DNA of 64,000 nt from Billgrantia gudaonensis (GCF_900100195.1 NZ_FNES01000001.1:1-64000); one strand, 5' to 3'. Positions 8,080-17,160 are shown, counted from the first letter of the stretch. Notes: generated by a model from the letters alone, not told the origin. Numbers and translations: made by a program.

Positions 8080-9921
8080 ATGCAGCCAGGGTTGGAAGGT
8101 CCGTCACAGGCCGAGTTGGAAGAGTGGAACACGCAGTTGCGCGAAATCGGTGAGCAGTATCAGGCCTTGATGCAGGATCTGCTCGAGAAGAACGCTCCGG
8201 ATGCGGCCGCCGATTCCATCCAGGCCGACATTCGCGATGCCTTTCAGGCGGCGACCGAGTCGCTGATGCGCAATCCCCAACTGCTCTGGGAGACCCAGGC
8301 ACGGCTCGTACAGGATCAGTTCCAGCTTTGGCAGCAAGGGTGGCGCGCACTGGCCGGCGAGTCGGTCGAGCCTCTCGTGACGCCGGCCAAGGGCGACCGC
8401 CGCTTCAAGGACGAGGCCTGGCATAGCGATCCCTATTACCAGGCGATCATGCAGCAGTACCTGCTGTTCGCCCATGCCGTGGACGAACTCGTCGACGATC
8501 TCGACGGCCTGCCCGAACAGCAGAAGCGCAACCTGGCCTTCTATTCTCGCCAGATGGTCAATGCCATGGCGCCGACCAATTTCATCACTACCAACCCCGA
8601 GGTGATGCGGCGCACGCTGGAGACCCGCGGGCAGAATCTGGTGGATGGGCTCGAGCGGCTGCGCAAGGACCTGGCCAATTCTGCCGACGGTCTCAACGTC
8701 ACCATGACCGACCGCAGCGCCTTCGAGGTCGGCAAGAACATTGCCGTCACGCCGGGGCACGTGATCTACGAGAACGAGCTGATCCAGTTGATCCAGTACG
8801 CGCCGAGCACCGAGACGGTATTCAAGACGCCGTTGCTGGTCGTTCCGCCGTGGATCAACAAGTACTACATCCTCGACCTGCGCGAAGACAACTCCTTCGT
8901 CAAGTGGCTGGTCGACCAGGGGCACACCGTCTTCCTGATCTCCTGGCGCAATCCCGGCCCCGAGCAGCGCGACCTGACCTGGGCCGACTACATGCAGATG
9001 GGGCCCATCGAGGCCATGGGAGCCATCGAGCAGGCCACCGGCGAGAAGTCGATCAACCTGCTCAGCTACTGCATCGGCGGTACGCTGGCGGCCACCACCC
9101 TGGCCTATCTCACCAGCACGCGGCGCGGGCGCAAGGTCAAGTCGGTGACCTACATGGCCACCCTGCAGGACTTCCGCGACCCCGGCGAGCTCGGCGTGCT
9201 GCTCAGTGAACCGGTGCTCGAGGGCATCGAAGCCAAGATGGAGCAGGACGGCTACCTGGATGGCCGCTCCATGGCTTACACCTTCAACCTGCTGCGTGAG
9301 AACGACCTCTTCTGGTCCTTCTACGTGAGCAACTACCTCAAGGGCGAGACACCCGCTGCCTTCGACCTGCTCTACTGGAACACCGACGGTACGAACCTGC
9401 CGGCCGGCACTCATGGCTGGTATCTGCGACACATGTACCTGGAGAATCGCCTGGTAGAGCCGGGGGGCATCGAGCTCGATGGGGTCAAGATCGACCTGCG
9501 CAAGATCTCCACGCCCAGCTACTTCGTTTCCACCCGCGAGGATCACATCGCCAAGTGGAACAGCACCTATTACGGCGCCTTGCTGCCCAAGGGGCCGGCC
9601 ACCTTCGTGCTGGGCGGTTCCGGCCACATCGCCGGCATCGTCAACCCTCCCCACAAGGACAAGTACGGCTACTGGACCAACGACGAGCTGCCCGACGACC
9701 ACGAGGCGTGGCTGGCCGGTGCCGAGTATCACGAGGGCTCGTGGTGGCCGCACTGGCAGGCGTGGATGACCGACAATGGCTACGCTGACCCGCAGAAAAT
9801 GGTACCGGCTCGCCAGCCGGGCGACGGCGAACTGCCGTTGCTGGAGGAGGCGCCGGGCCGCTATGTCAAGACGACCATCCCCGAGGTGCTGGGAGAGGTC
9901 GCGGATACGACGAAAGGCTGA
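8080..9921 (+). CDS. phaC: Class I polyhydroxyalkanoate synthase
   Basis: The 613-residue enzyme polymerises (R)-3-hydroxyacyl-CoA into PHA at the granule surface. The catalytic triad is visible: Cys331 in the lipase-like box SYCIGG, Asp488 in REDHIAKW and His516 in GGSGHIAG. The WxxxYY-type stretch PPWINKYYILDL and the motif HTVFLISWRNPGP are typical of PhaC. The length fits class I, which needs no PhaE or PhaR subunit. GGAGGGG lies before the ATG. The gene follows phaP and a DUF6489-type gene. Confidence 0.96.
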   Translation: MQPGLEGPSQAELEEWNTQLREIGEQYQALMQDLLEKNAPDAAADSIQADIRDAFQAATESLMRNPQLLWETQARLVQDQFQLWQQGWRALAGESVEPLVTPAKGDRRFKDEAWHSDPYYQAIMQQYLLFAHAVDELVDDLDGLPEQQKRNLAFYSRQMVNAMAPTNFITTNPEVMRRTLETRGQNLVDGLERLRKDLANSADGLNVTMTDRSAFEVGKNIAVTPGHVIYENELIQLIQYAPSTETVFKTPLLVVPPWINKYYILDLREDNSFVKWLVDQGHTVFLISWRNPGPEQRDLTWADYMQMGPIEAMGAIEQATGEKSINLLSYCIGGTLAATTLAYLTSTRRGRKVKSVTYMATLQDFRDPGELGVLLSEPVLEGIEAKMEQDGYLDGRSMAYTFNLLRENDLFWSFYVSNYLKGETPAAFDLLYWNTDGTNLPAGTHGWYLRHMYLENRLVEPGGIELDGVKIDLRKISTPSYFVSTREDHIAKWNSTYYGALLPKGPATFVLGGSGHIAGIVNPPHKDKYGYWTNDELPDDHEAWLAGAEYHEGSWWPHWQAWMTDNGYADPQKMVPARQPGDGELPLLEEAPGRYVKTTIPEVLGEVADTTKG

Positions 9922-9955
9922 ATCGCTTCGCACGCGGCCCTCCGTCCAACTGCAA

Positions 9956-9977
9956 GAGCCCCGCCATGGCGGGGCTC
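9956..9977 (+). terminator. Perfect hairpin downstream of phaC
   Basis: GAGCCCCGCC pairs perfectly with GGCGGGGCTC across a two-base AT centre, 34 bases after the phaC stop. There is no U-tract, so it may act as a 3' mRNA stabiliser or a rho-assisted terminator. Confidence 0.5.
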
Positions 9978-10147
9978 ACGTCGTCATGGGCACCGGTCAA
10001 GCTCCCTACCTCGTGCCCAGCGCTCGCGCGCCCGGCCGCCCGTGGAGCTGGCCTGCCGTCTTCCGACGAAAGAAAGGATTGCCGCCCAACCAAGCGTTCG
10101 CTAGGGTTTAGCGGTACTCCCATCGACAATGACTGCAGGAGCGATCC

Positions 10148-10921
10148 ATGAGCGAAAGATCGATCGAAGTGGTCGACGACGCCGGCGTCGTGCGTTTGAC
10201 CATTACCCGTCCCAAGGCGCTGAATGCCCTCAACAGCGCCGTGCTCACCGAACTCGAAGGCGTGCTCACCGAACTGGAAGCCCGCGACGACCTGCGCGCC
10301 GTGCTGATAACCGGTGCGGGCGACAAGTCGTTCGTGGCCGGTGCCGACATCGCCGAGATGCGTGAGAAGACCCCCGAGGAGGCGCGTGCCTTCGCCAGCC
10401 AGGCGTTGCGTACCATCAAGCGGCTCGAGACGCTTCCGGTGCCGGTGGTCGCCCTGGTTAACGGGTTTTGTCTTGGCGGCGGCTGCGAACTGGCATTGGC
10501 CTGCGACTGGGCAGTAGCCAGCGACAATGCCGTGTTCGGCCAGCCGGAGGTGCTGCTGGGCGTCATCCCCGGCTTCGGTGGCACCCAGCGCTTGCCGCGC
10601 CGTGTCGGCCCCGCCATGGCGCTCGATCTGTGCACCACCGGCCGCAAGATCGACGCCCAGGAAGCCCTGCGCATCGGTCTGGTCAATCGCGTGATGCCCC
10701 AGGCCGAACTCGAGACCTACGCCGATGAGCTCGCCCAGCAGTTGGGTGGCAACGGTCCGCAGGCGGTGCGTGCCGCCAAGCAGGCCATCCACGACGGCAT
10801 GGATCAGGACCTCGACAGCGCCCTGGCGCTGGAGACGGCGCTGTTCGCCTTCTGCTTCGCTGGCGACGAGCAGAGCGAAGGCATGAGCGCCTTCGTCGAG
10901 AAGCGCAAGCCCCACTTCTGA
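10148..10921 (+). CDS. Enoyl-CoA hydratase/isomerase (crotonase family)
   Basis: The 257-residue protein has the crotonase CoA-binding and oxyanion motifs AGADIAEM (about residues 66-73) and NGFCLGGGCELALACD (about 104-119). The two catalytic glutamates would lie in GGCEL and in FGQPEVLLG. This fits short-chain enoyl-CoA hydration in beta-oxidation or butanoate metabolism. AGGAGCG precedes the ATG. It may feed or drain the 3-hydroxyacyl-CoA pool near the PHA genes, but crotonase makes the (S) isomer, so direct supply to PhaC is unlikely. Confidence 0.88.
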   Translation: MSERSIEVVDDAGVVRLTITRPKALNALNSAVLTELEGVLTELEARDDLRAVLITGAGDKSFVAGADIAEMREKTPEEARAFASQALRTIKRLETLPVPVVALVNGFCLGGGCELALACDWAVASDNAVFGQPEVLLGVIPGFGGTQRLPRRVGPAMALDLCTTGRKIDAQEALRIGLVNRVMPQAELETYADELAQQLGGNGPQAVRAAKQAIHDGMDQDLDSALALETALFAFCFAGDEQSEGMSAFVEKRKPHF

Positions 10922-10944
10922 ACCCAACGGCGAGTCGTCGAGTG

Positions 10945-10970
10945 CGGCCGTGGCGTCATTGCCACGGCCG
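10945..10970 (+). terminator. Terminator-like hairpin after the enoyl-CoA hydratase gene
   Basis: CGGCCGTGGC (10945-10954) pairs perfectly with GCCACGGCCG (10961-10970) around a GTCATT loop. The following TATTCGTT is only partly T-rich. It separates the hydratase gene from the ribose operon. Confidence 0.65.
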
Positions 10971-11007
10971 TATTCGTTGCACAAGTAGACTTATGGCTAA
11001 TCGCGTG

Positions 11008-11021
11008 CGCAAACGTTTGCG
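11008..11021. promoter_or_regulatory. RbsR-type operator
   Basis: CGCAAACGTTTGCG is a perfect 14-bp palindrome with the central CG and flanking AAAC/GTTT of LacI-family sites, and closely resembles RbsR and PurR boxes. It lies 44 bases before rbsD, the first gene of an operon that ends with a LacI-family regulator gene. RbsR bound here would repress until ribose is present. Confidence 0.8.
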
Positions 11022-11065
11022 TCCTACGCTGGGAGGAGTCCCACAGCTCGAGATCGTGTCGCTCC

Positions 11066-11485
11066 ATGAAACGCCGAGGCCTGCTCAACGCGCCCCTTTC
11101 CAGGCTCATTGCCGAGCTTGGCCATACCGATATCCTGGTGATTGCCGATGCCGGATTGCCGATCCCCCCGGGCGTGCCCAGGGTCGATCTGGCACTGCGT
11201 CCCGGTCTGCCGGGATTCCTCGAGGTCTTCGATGTCCTGGCCGACGAGTTGTGCGTGGAAGGGGCGACCCTGGCCCAGGAGATTCGCGAGGCGAATTCAG
11301 GGCTGCATGACCAGGTAGAACGGCGCCTGGAGGCACTCGAACAGCGCGATGGCAGGTCGCTGGCACGCGATTTCGTTTCCCACGACGCGTTCAAGCGCCT
11401 GCTGCCTTCGGCGCGTGCCGTGATCCGCACCGGGGAGTGTTCCCCTTACGCCAACATTGCCCTGCACAGCGGAGTCGCGTTTTGA
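11066..11485 (+). CDS. rbsD: D-ribose pyranase
   Basis: The 139-residue protein interconverts beta-pyranose and beta-furanose forms of D-ribose. Family features are the N-terminal LIAELGHTDILVIADAGLPIP stretch and the C-terminal IRTGECSPYANIAL motif. It is the first gene of the ribose operon. Its TGA overlaps the TTG start of rbsA as TTGA, which suggests coupled translation. The ribosome-binding site before the ATG at 11066 is weak. Confidence 0.93.
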   Translation: MKRRGLLNAPLSRLIAELGHTDILVIADAGLPIPPGVPRVDLALRPGLPGFLEVFDVLADELCVEGATLAQEIREANSGLHDQVERRLEALEQRDGRSLARDFVSHDAFKRLLPSARAVIRTGECSPYANIALHSGVAF

Positions 11486-13017
11486 GCCTGGCCACGCATG
11501 ACACTGCCCGACCCGACGCCGCCGAACCGCTCATGACGCTGCAGGGCATCGGCAAGTCCTTCGGCGGGGTTTCGGTGCTGGAAAACGTCGATTTCTCCCT
11601 CTTTCCCGGCAGGGTGCTGGGTCTGGCCGGGGAGAACGGCGCCGGCAAGTCGACCCTGATGAAAGTGCTCAGCGGGGTTCACCAGGCCGATGCCGGGACC
11701 TTGACGCTGCGCGGTCGCGGCGTTCGCTTCGCCACTCCGCGTCAGGCGATGGATGCCGGCATCGCCATCATCCATCAGGAACTCAACCTGGTGCCGACTC
11801 TTTCCGCGGGCGAGAACATCTTTCTGGGTCGCGAGCCGCAGCGGTGGGGGCGCATCGACTGGAAGCGGCTGTTCGGCCAGGCTGCCGAGCTTCTCGAGTC
11901 CCTGGAGCAGTCGATCGATCCGCGGATCCCGGTGGCGCGGCTGAGCATCGGGCAGCAGCAAATGGTCGAGATTGCCCGAGCGCTGTCGCTGGATGCCGAG
12001 ATCATCGTCATGGACGAACCCACCGATGCATTGACCGACGTCGAGACCGCCGTTCTCGAGCGGGTGGTGCGTACCCTGAGAGGGGCCGGCAAGTCGCTGG
12101 TGCTGATCACCCATCGGCTGGTCGAGATCTTCCGCATGTGCGATGACGTCGCCGTCCTGCGCGATGGCCGTCTGGTTCACCAGGGCCCCACGGCGAGTTC
12201 CAGCGAGGATCAACTGATTCAGCGCATGGTCGGACGCGAACTGGCCGATCGCTATCCCTACGAACCGCCTCGACTGGGTGAGACGGTGCTCGAGGTGAAG
12301 GATATGGTGGCTCCGGGCGTACGGGGCGTTTCGTTCTCGGCGCGTGCCGGCGAAGTGCTGGGGTTCGGCGGCCTGATGGGAGCCGGGCGAACCGAAATGT
12401 GTCGCGCCTTGTGTGGCGACGTGCCGCGGAAGTCCGGTGAGGTCTGGATTCATGGCCGTCGCGTGCGCTTCGTCTCGCCCGGGCAAGGGCTGCGGGCCGG
12501 CGTGGCATATGTGCCCGAGGATCGCAAGCAGTCGGGGCTGGTGCTCGACCACTCGGTGGCCGACAACATGTCGTTGACCGCGCTACCGGCTTTTTGCGGG
12601 CCGCTGGGCATCGTCCGGCATGCCCGAGAGAGAGCGGCCGTCGACCACTATATCGAGGCCTTTCGCATCAAGCTCAACGACCCGCGTCAGCGCGCCCAGA
12701 CCTTGTCGGGCGGTAACCAGCAGAAGGTTTCGCTGGCCAAGGCACTGATGAGCGAACCCGAGGTGGTCATTCTCGACGAGCCTACCCGGGGTGTCGATGT
12801 GGGAGCCAAACGCGAGATCTACCTGCTCATCAACCGACTGAAACGCCAGGGCAAGTGCGTATTGCTGATCTCTTCCGAAATGCCGGAGCTCATGGGGCTG
12901 TCCGATCGCATCATCGTGCTGGCCAACGGACGGGTCAGCGGAGAGTTTCTGCGTGACGATGCGACCCAGGAAAAGATCATGACCGCTGCGGCCGCCGCCG
13001 CACCGATGGAGAACTGA
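11482..13017 (+). CDS. rbsA: Ribose ABC importer ATP-binding protein RbsA
   Basis: The 511-residue protein has two ABC domains. The first has Walker A GENGAGKST, signature LSIGQQQ and Walker B IIVMDEPTDALTD; the second has signature LSGGNQQKVSLAKAL and Walker B VVILDEPTRGVD. As in other sugar importers of the RbsA/MglA type, the second domain has a degenerate Walker A. I chose the TTG at 11482, which overlaps the rbsD stop and has GGAG seven bases upstream. An ATG at 11533 is the alternative. Confidence 0.93.
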   Translation: MSLATHDTARPDAAEPLMTLQGIGKSFGGVSVLENVDFSLFPGRVLGLAGENGAGKSTLMKVLSGVHQADAGTLTLRGRGVRFATPRQAMDAGIAIIHQELNLVPTLSAGENIFLGREPQRWGRIDWKRLFGQAAELLESLEQSIDPRIPVARLSIGQQQMVEIARALSLDAEIIVMDEPTDALTDVETAVLERVVRTLRGAGKSLVLITHRLVEIFRMCDDVAVLRDGRLVHQGPTASSSEDQLIQRMVGRELADRYPYEPPRLGETVLEVKDMVAPGVRGVSFSARAGEVLGFGGLMGAGRTEMCRALCGDVPRKSGEVWIHGRRVRFVSPGQGLRAGVAYVPEDRKQSGLVLDHSVADNMSLTALPAFCGPLGIVRHARERAAVDHYIEAFRIKLNDPRQRAQTLSGGNQQKVSLAKALMSEPEVVILDEPTRGVDVGAKREIYLLINRLKRQGKCVLLISSEMPELMGLSDRIIVLANGRVSGEFLRDDATQEKIMTAAAAAAPMEN

Positions 13018-13020
13018 ACC

Positions 13021-13986
13021 ATGAATGCGCTCACTTCGAACGCTTCTTTCACGCGGCTGTTGATCGACAACAAGGCGTTTCTGGCTCTCATCGTGCTGGT
13101 CGCCGTCAGCGCCGCCATGAGCGACAGTTTTCTCACGCCGGATAACTTGCTCAATGTACTGCGTCAGACGAGCATCAACGCCATCATCGCCATGGGCGTG
13201 ACCTTCGTGATCCTGACGGCCGGCATCGATCTCTCGGTGGGGGCGGTGCTGGCGCTGACCGGCGCTTTCGCCGCTTCGATGACGGCTTCCGGGTTGGCCC
13301 CCTGGCTCAGCGTTCCCGGCACCATTGCCTCCGGGGCACTTCTCGGCGTGATATCCGGACTCTTCGTGGCCTACGGGCGGATCCAGGCCTTCGTCGTCAC
13401 TCTGGTAGCCATGACCGTGGTGCGCGGTTTCGCTCTGGTCTATACGGATGGGCGGCCGATCTCGATCGGCGGCGGCGAGGTGGCCGACGCCTTCTGGCAG
13501 CTGGGTGGTGGCTACTGGCTGGGCATCCCCATTCCCATTTACTTGATGTTCTTCGTGTTCGTGCTGTGCTGGGGCGTTTTGCATCACACCCGTTTCGGGC
13601 GCCATGTCTACGCCGTCGGTGGCAATGAGCAGGTGGCACGGCTGTCGGGTATCGACGTCAATCGTATCAAGGTCAGCGTCTACGCCATTGCCGGCGCCTG
13701 TGCGGCCCTGGCCGGCGTCGTGCTGACGGCGCGCCTGGGCTCGGCTCAACCCAATGCCGGCATGACCTACGAGCTGGATGCCATTGCCGCGGTGGTCATC
13801 GGCGGGACCAGCCTGATGGGCGGTCGTGGGCGCATCTTCGGCACCCTCGTTGGCGCCCTGGTGATCGGCGTGCTCAATAACGCCTTGAACATCATGGGGG
13901 TGTCATCCTATTTCCAAATGATCGCCAAGGGGGCGGTCATCCTGCTGGCGGTGCTGATCGATAGCCGCTCGCGGCCCTCGTCCTGA
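13021..13986 (+). CDS. rbsC: Ribose ABC importer permease RbsC
   Basis: The 321-residue membrane protein belongs to the BPD_transp_2 permease family. It has the stretch GIDLSVGAVLALTGAFAASM and the family EAA-like region near AVVIGGTSLMGGRG. About ten membrane segments are expected, and two copies would form the channel driven by RbsA. The start lies four bases after the rbsA stop. Confidence 0.93.
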   Translation: MNALTSNASFTRLLIDNKAFLALIVLVAVSAAMSDSFLTPDNLLNVLRQTSINAIIAMGVTFVILTAGIDLSVGAVLALTGAFAASMTASGLAPWLSVPGTIASGALLGVISGLFVAYGRIQAFVVTLVAMTVVRGFALVYTDGRPISIGGGEVADAFWQLGGGYWLGIPIPIYLMFFVFVLCWGVLHHTRFGRHVYAVGGNEQVARLSGIDVNRIKVSVYAIAGACAALAGVVLTARLGSAQPNAGMTYELDAIAAVVIGGTSLMGGRGRIFGTLVGALVIGVLNNALNIMGVSSYFQMIAKGAVILLAVLIDSRSRPSS

Positions 13987-14035
13987 GCTCGCCACGAGCC
14001 AGGGTGCATAACGACAAGACCTCAGGAGACTTGCC

Positions 14036-14923
14036 ATGAAAAAGCTGATTCTTGCCACTGCGGTAGCTGCCGGACTGGGAGTCGGCACCACTCAGAGCGC
14101 GATGGCCGAGCGCATCGCCCTGGTGATTTCCACGCTGAACAACCCTTTCTTCGTGACCCTTCAGGAAGGGGCCGAGAAGAAGGCGGAGGAACTTGGACAT
14201 GAGTTGATCGTGCTCGACTCGGGCAACGATCCCGCCCGCGAGCTCTCCAACATCGAAGATGCCTTGTCGCGGGACATCGACTTGCTGCTGGTCAACCCCA
14301 CCGATTCCGATGCCATCGGTTCGGGGGTGCGAACCGCCAATGCTCGCGACGTACCGGTGATCACCCTGGATCGCAGCGCCAACAGCGGTACCATCGTCTC
14401 CCACATCGCCTCCGACAACGTTGCGGGTGGCGAACTGGCCGCCGAGTTCATCATCGAACGACTCGGTGGAGAAGGGCAGGTGGTACAGCTGGAGGGCGTG
14501 CCCGGTGCCTCGGCCACGCGCGATCGTGGCGAGGGATTCATGGCGGGGATCGAAGGCGAGACCGGTATCGAGCTGGTCGCCACCCAGCCGGCCAACTTCA
14601 ACCGTAGCGAAGGCCTCGATGTCATGGAGAACCTGCTCCAGGCGCATGACGGCATCGATGCGGTATTCGCCCAGAACGACGAGATGGCTCTGGGAGCCCA
14701 GCGTGCTCTCCAGGCCGGCGGCCTGGATGAGGTGGTGCTGGTTGGCTTCGATGGCACCGACGATGGCATCGAGGCGGTGAAGGACGGCAAGATGGCCGCG
14801 ACCATTGCCCAGCAGCCGGCCCGCATCGGCGAGCTGGGCGTGGCCACCGCCGACCGTCTGTTCAATGGCGAAAGTGTCGAGTCCAGCATTCCCGTGCCGT
14901 TGCAGCTGATCACCCAGGAGTGA
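14036..14923 (+). CDS. rbsB: Ribose-binding periplasmic protein RbsB
   Basis: The 295-residue protein has a Sec signal peptide with probable cleavage after AMA at residue 23. The mature part is a periplasmic binding protein with NNPFFVTLQEGA near its start, which aligns with the ribose-binding N-terminus, and with LDRSANSG and FAQNDEMALGA further on. AGGAGAC precedes the ATG. It delivers the sugar to RbsC. Confidence 0.93.
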   Translation: MKKLILATAVAAGLGVGTTQSAMAERIALVISTLNNPFFVTLQEGAEKKAEELGHELIVLDSGNDPARELSNIEDALSRDIDLLLVNPTDSDAIGSGVRTANARDVPVITLDRSANSGTIVSHIASDNVAGGELAAEFIIERLGGEGQVVQLEGVPGASATRDRGEGFMAGIEGETGIELVATQPANFNRSEGLDVMENLLQAHDGIDAVFAQNDEMALGAQRALQAGGLDEVVLVGFDGTDDGIEAVKDGKMAATIAQQPARIGELGVATADRLFNGESVESSIPVPLQLITQE

Positions 14924-14936
14924 GCGGACTCTGTCC

Positions 14937-15968
14937 ATGGTTCGCCTCAAGGATGTGGCGCGAGACGCTGGCGTTTCCGTCACTACGGTGTCGCACGTGG
15001 TCAATGGCACCCGCCGCGTTGCACCCGCCACCCTGGCGCGGGTGCAACGCGCCATTGCCGAGCTCGGCTATCGACCCGACAGCATCGCTCGGGCGCTGAA
15101 GTCGAATCGCAGCCATACCCTTGGCATGATCGTGACGGCCGCCAACAATCCTTTCTTTGCCGAGATCATTCGTGGCGTCGAGGACCGCTGTTTCGCCAAT
15201 GGCTACAGTCTGGTGCTGTGCAACACCGATGATGCCGACGCCAAGCAGTTGACCTATCTGCAGACCCTGCGCGACAAGCGCGTCGATGGTCTGATCGTGA
15301 TGACTGCACACAGCGGCGCCGACTTTCTGGCGGCATTGGCGCGTCAGCCACTGCCCACCGTGTTGATGGATGCCGATCCGGCCGGTGCTCACGACATTGC
15401 CGTGGTCAACGACGACTCGCGGCTTGGCGCGCGCCTGGCCATCGAGCACCTGCTTTCGCGAGGGCTGCGCGACATTGCCCTGCTCACCGGGCCGGCTTCG
15501 CACCCGCGTTCCCGCGAGCGCCTGGCCGGTGCCCGCGAAGCGCTCGGCGAGGCGGGCATCGTGCTGCCCGGCTCGAAGGTCGTGGCCACCAACCTTCTCG
15601 CCGACGGTGGCTATCGGGCCATGCAGGCGCTGTTGCAGACGCGCTCATGCCCCCAGGCGCTGTTCGCCTTCAACGATCTGGTCGCCATCGGTGCCATGCG
15701 CGCGGCACGCGAGCATGGCCTTTCCCTGCCCGATGATCTCTCGGTGGTGGGCTACGATGACATCGAACTGGGACGTTACTTCACCCCGGCGCTGACCACC
15801 GTTCACCAGCCGGTCTACGAGCTGGGTGACATGGCGGTCACCCAACTGATCGAGCGTCTCGAGCATCGGCGCCCGCTCCAGCGGACGTTGCAGCTGGCAC
15901 CGCGGCTGGTGGTGCGCGAATCCGTCCGTCGCGACCGCCTTGCCGAGCCGAAGCATCCCAGCAGGTAA
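14937..15968 (+). CDS. rbsR: Ribose operon repressor, LacI family
   Basis: The 343-residue protein starts with the LacI helix-turn-helix (LKDVARDAGVSVTTVSHVVNG), followed by the hinge helix RPDSIARALKS and a sugar-binding effector domain. It begins 13 bases after rbsB, so it is transcribed with the operon that it should repress through the palindrome at 11008-11021. In the E. coli order rbsDACBKR a ribokinase gene sits between rbsB and rbsR; here there is no room for one. Confidence 0.92.
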   Translation: MVRLKDVARDAGVSVTTVSHVVNGTRRVAPATLARVQRAIAELGYRPDSIARALKSNRSHTLGMIVTAANNPFFAEIIRGVEDRCFANGYSLVLCNTDDADAKQLTYLQTLRDKRVDGLIVMTAHSGADFLAALARQPLPTVLMDADPAGAHDIAVVNDDSRLGARLAIEHLLSRGLRDIALLTGPASHPRSRERLAGAREALGEAGIVLPGSKVVATNLLADGGYRAMQALLQTRSCPQALFAFNDLVAIGAMRAAREHGLSLPDDLSVVGYDDIELGRYFTPALTTVHQPVYELGDMAVTQLIERLEHRRPLQRTLQLAPRLVVRESVRRDRLAEPKHPSR

Positions 15969-15975
15969 CGCCCAT

Positions 15976-16069
15976 TCAGGCCGCGCTTTCGCCCTTCAGC
16001 GACGCCATGTCGATGACCGAGCGGTAGCTGCACGTCGCCCTCTTCCCTGCGTTCAAGGGCGGCGCCTCC
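15976..16069 (-). pseudogene. Remnant of a zinc-type alcohol dehydrogenase C-terminus
   Basis: On the minus strand one frame reads GGAALERREEGDVQ, and one base later another frame reads YRSVIDMASLKGESAA followed by a stop. Joined across a one-base shift, they match the usual end of cinnamyl/YahK-type alcohol dehydrogenases, which ends in a GDVxYRxVIDMASL pattern. A stop codon lies directly upstream, so only about 30 codons of the gene remain. I read it as a decayed gene end, probably left by a deletion. Confidence 0.6.
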
Positions 16070-16119
16070 TCACGCAGCGTCGTGGAGCGCGCGCGCTGCA
16101 CGCCTCCTGAGAGCCCTGG

Positions 16120-17010
16120 CTAAGGCGTCGGCTCGCGCTGAACCCGGCGCAGCCGAATCATCCGCGTGGCGATGGCGGTGCCCACCAGGGTGATCGCCAT
16201 GCCGGCGAGCACCTGCAGGCTGAGGCGCTCGCCGAGCAGCACGAAGCCCCATGCCAGCGCGCTCACCGGTACCAGGAAGGTGACGGTGGAGGTTGCCGTG
16301 GCGCCGGCACTGGCGATCAGGCCGAAGTAGAGCAGGAAGGCCGCGGTGGTGCTGAGCACCGCCAATGCCAGCCCGTTGACCCAGGCCAGGCCGCTGATCG
16401 GTTCGGCGGGCCACAGCATCAGCCCCGGCACCAGCAGGATCAGCGCCGACATGGCGGTGCTGCCGGCGGCCAGCACCCGCACCGGGAGGTGAGAGAGATG
16501 GGTCTTGGAGTAGTTACCGGCAATGCCATAGCAGAAGGTGGCGCCCAGCACGGCGAGGATGAACCAGCCATCGCCGCCCAGAGCGAAGTCGAGCCGGTCC
16601 GCCGAGAGCACGTAGACGCCGAACAGCGCCAGGGCCAGGCCCAGATACTGCTGGCGCAGGATCGGCGTGGCGAAGAACAGCGCGCCGAGCAGGGCGGTGA
16701 AGATCGGCGTGGTGGCGTTGATCAACGACGTGAACCCCGCTTCCAGCCGCGTGGTGGCCAATGCCAACAACGAGAAGGGCAGCACGTGGTTGATCAGCCC
16801 CAGCACGAACAGGCGACCCTTGTTCTCCCATGCCAGCTGGAAGTAGCGCACGCCGAGCAGCAGCGGCACCAGCAGCAGCGCCCCCACCCCCATGCGTACC
16901 AGGATCAGCGACACGGGCCCGAACTCGGGCACGGCCACGCGCATGAAGATGAACGAGAGTCCCCACAGCGAGGACAGCAGCAGCAGGCGTAGGGTATCGG
17001 CCGGAGACAT
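16120..17010 (-). CDS. EamA/DMT-superfamily transporter
   Basis: The 296-residue protein has about ten membrane helices in two EamA repeats, with the typical N-terminal SSLWGLSFIFMRVAVPEFGP and the stretch TTAAFLLYFGLIASAGA in the second half. Members export amino acids or other small metabolites. No neighbour reveals the substrate. The gene is divergent from the alcohol dehydrogenase, with the FNR-type box between them. Confidence 0.85.
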   Translation of the reverse strand: MSPADTLRLLLLSSLWGLSFIFMRVAVPEFGPVSLILVRMGVGALLLVPLLLGVRYFQLAWENKGRLFVLGLINHVLPFSLLALATTRLEAGFTSLINATTPIFTALLGALFFATPILRQQYLGLALALFGVYVLSADRLDFALGGDGWFILAVLGATFCYGIAGNYSKTHLSHLPVRVLAAGSTAMSALILLVPGLMLWPAEPISGLAWVNGLALAVLSTTAAFLLYFGLIASAGATATSTVTFLVPVSALAWGFVLLGERLSLQVLAGMAITLVGTAIATRMIRLRRVQREPTP

Positions 17011-17116
17011 CCAGTGTCCTTGTCGTCATCAGGGGGAGGAAGCAAAGGGTAAGACTCCCGCCTTGGAATAGGAAGAGGCTCGTGGTAAGGCACGGTGGGC
17101 GGAGAGTGAGAGACGC

Positions 17117-17160
17117 TTGATCGAGATCAAGCGCAGGGTGGTTCGACTCTGTGCTATAGC
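17117..17160 (+). promoter_or_regulatory. FNR/ANR-dependent promoter of the alcohol dehydrogenase
   Basis: TTGATCGAGATCAA (17117-17130) matches the FNR consensus TTGAT-N4-ATCAA at all ten defined bases, and sits in a longer perfect palindrome (17114-17133). TATAGC at 17155-17160 can serve as a -10 box. The box centre would then lie about 42 bases before the start of transcription, the class II activator position. Confidence 0.75.

Noticed and set aside
8104..9933. 609-codon minus-strand frame opposite phaC
   Set aside because: Antisense shadow of an intact PHA synthase gene.
10148..10921. (R)-specific enoyl-CoA hydratase (PhaJ) supplying PHA monomers
   Set aside because: The motifs are those of crotonase, not the hot-dog fold of PhaJ; crotonase yields the (S) isomer.
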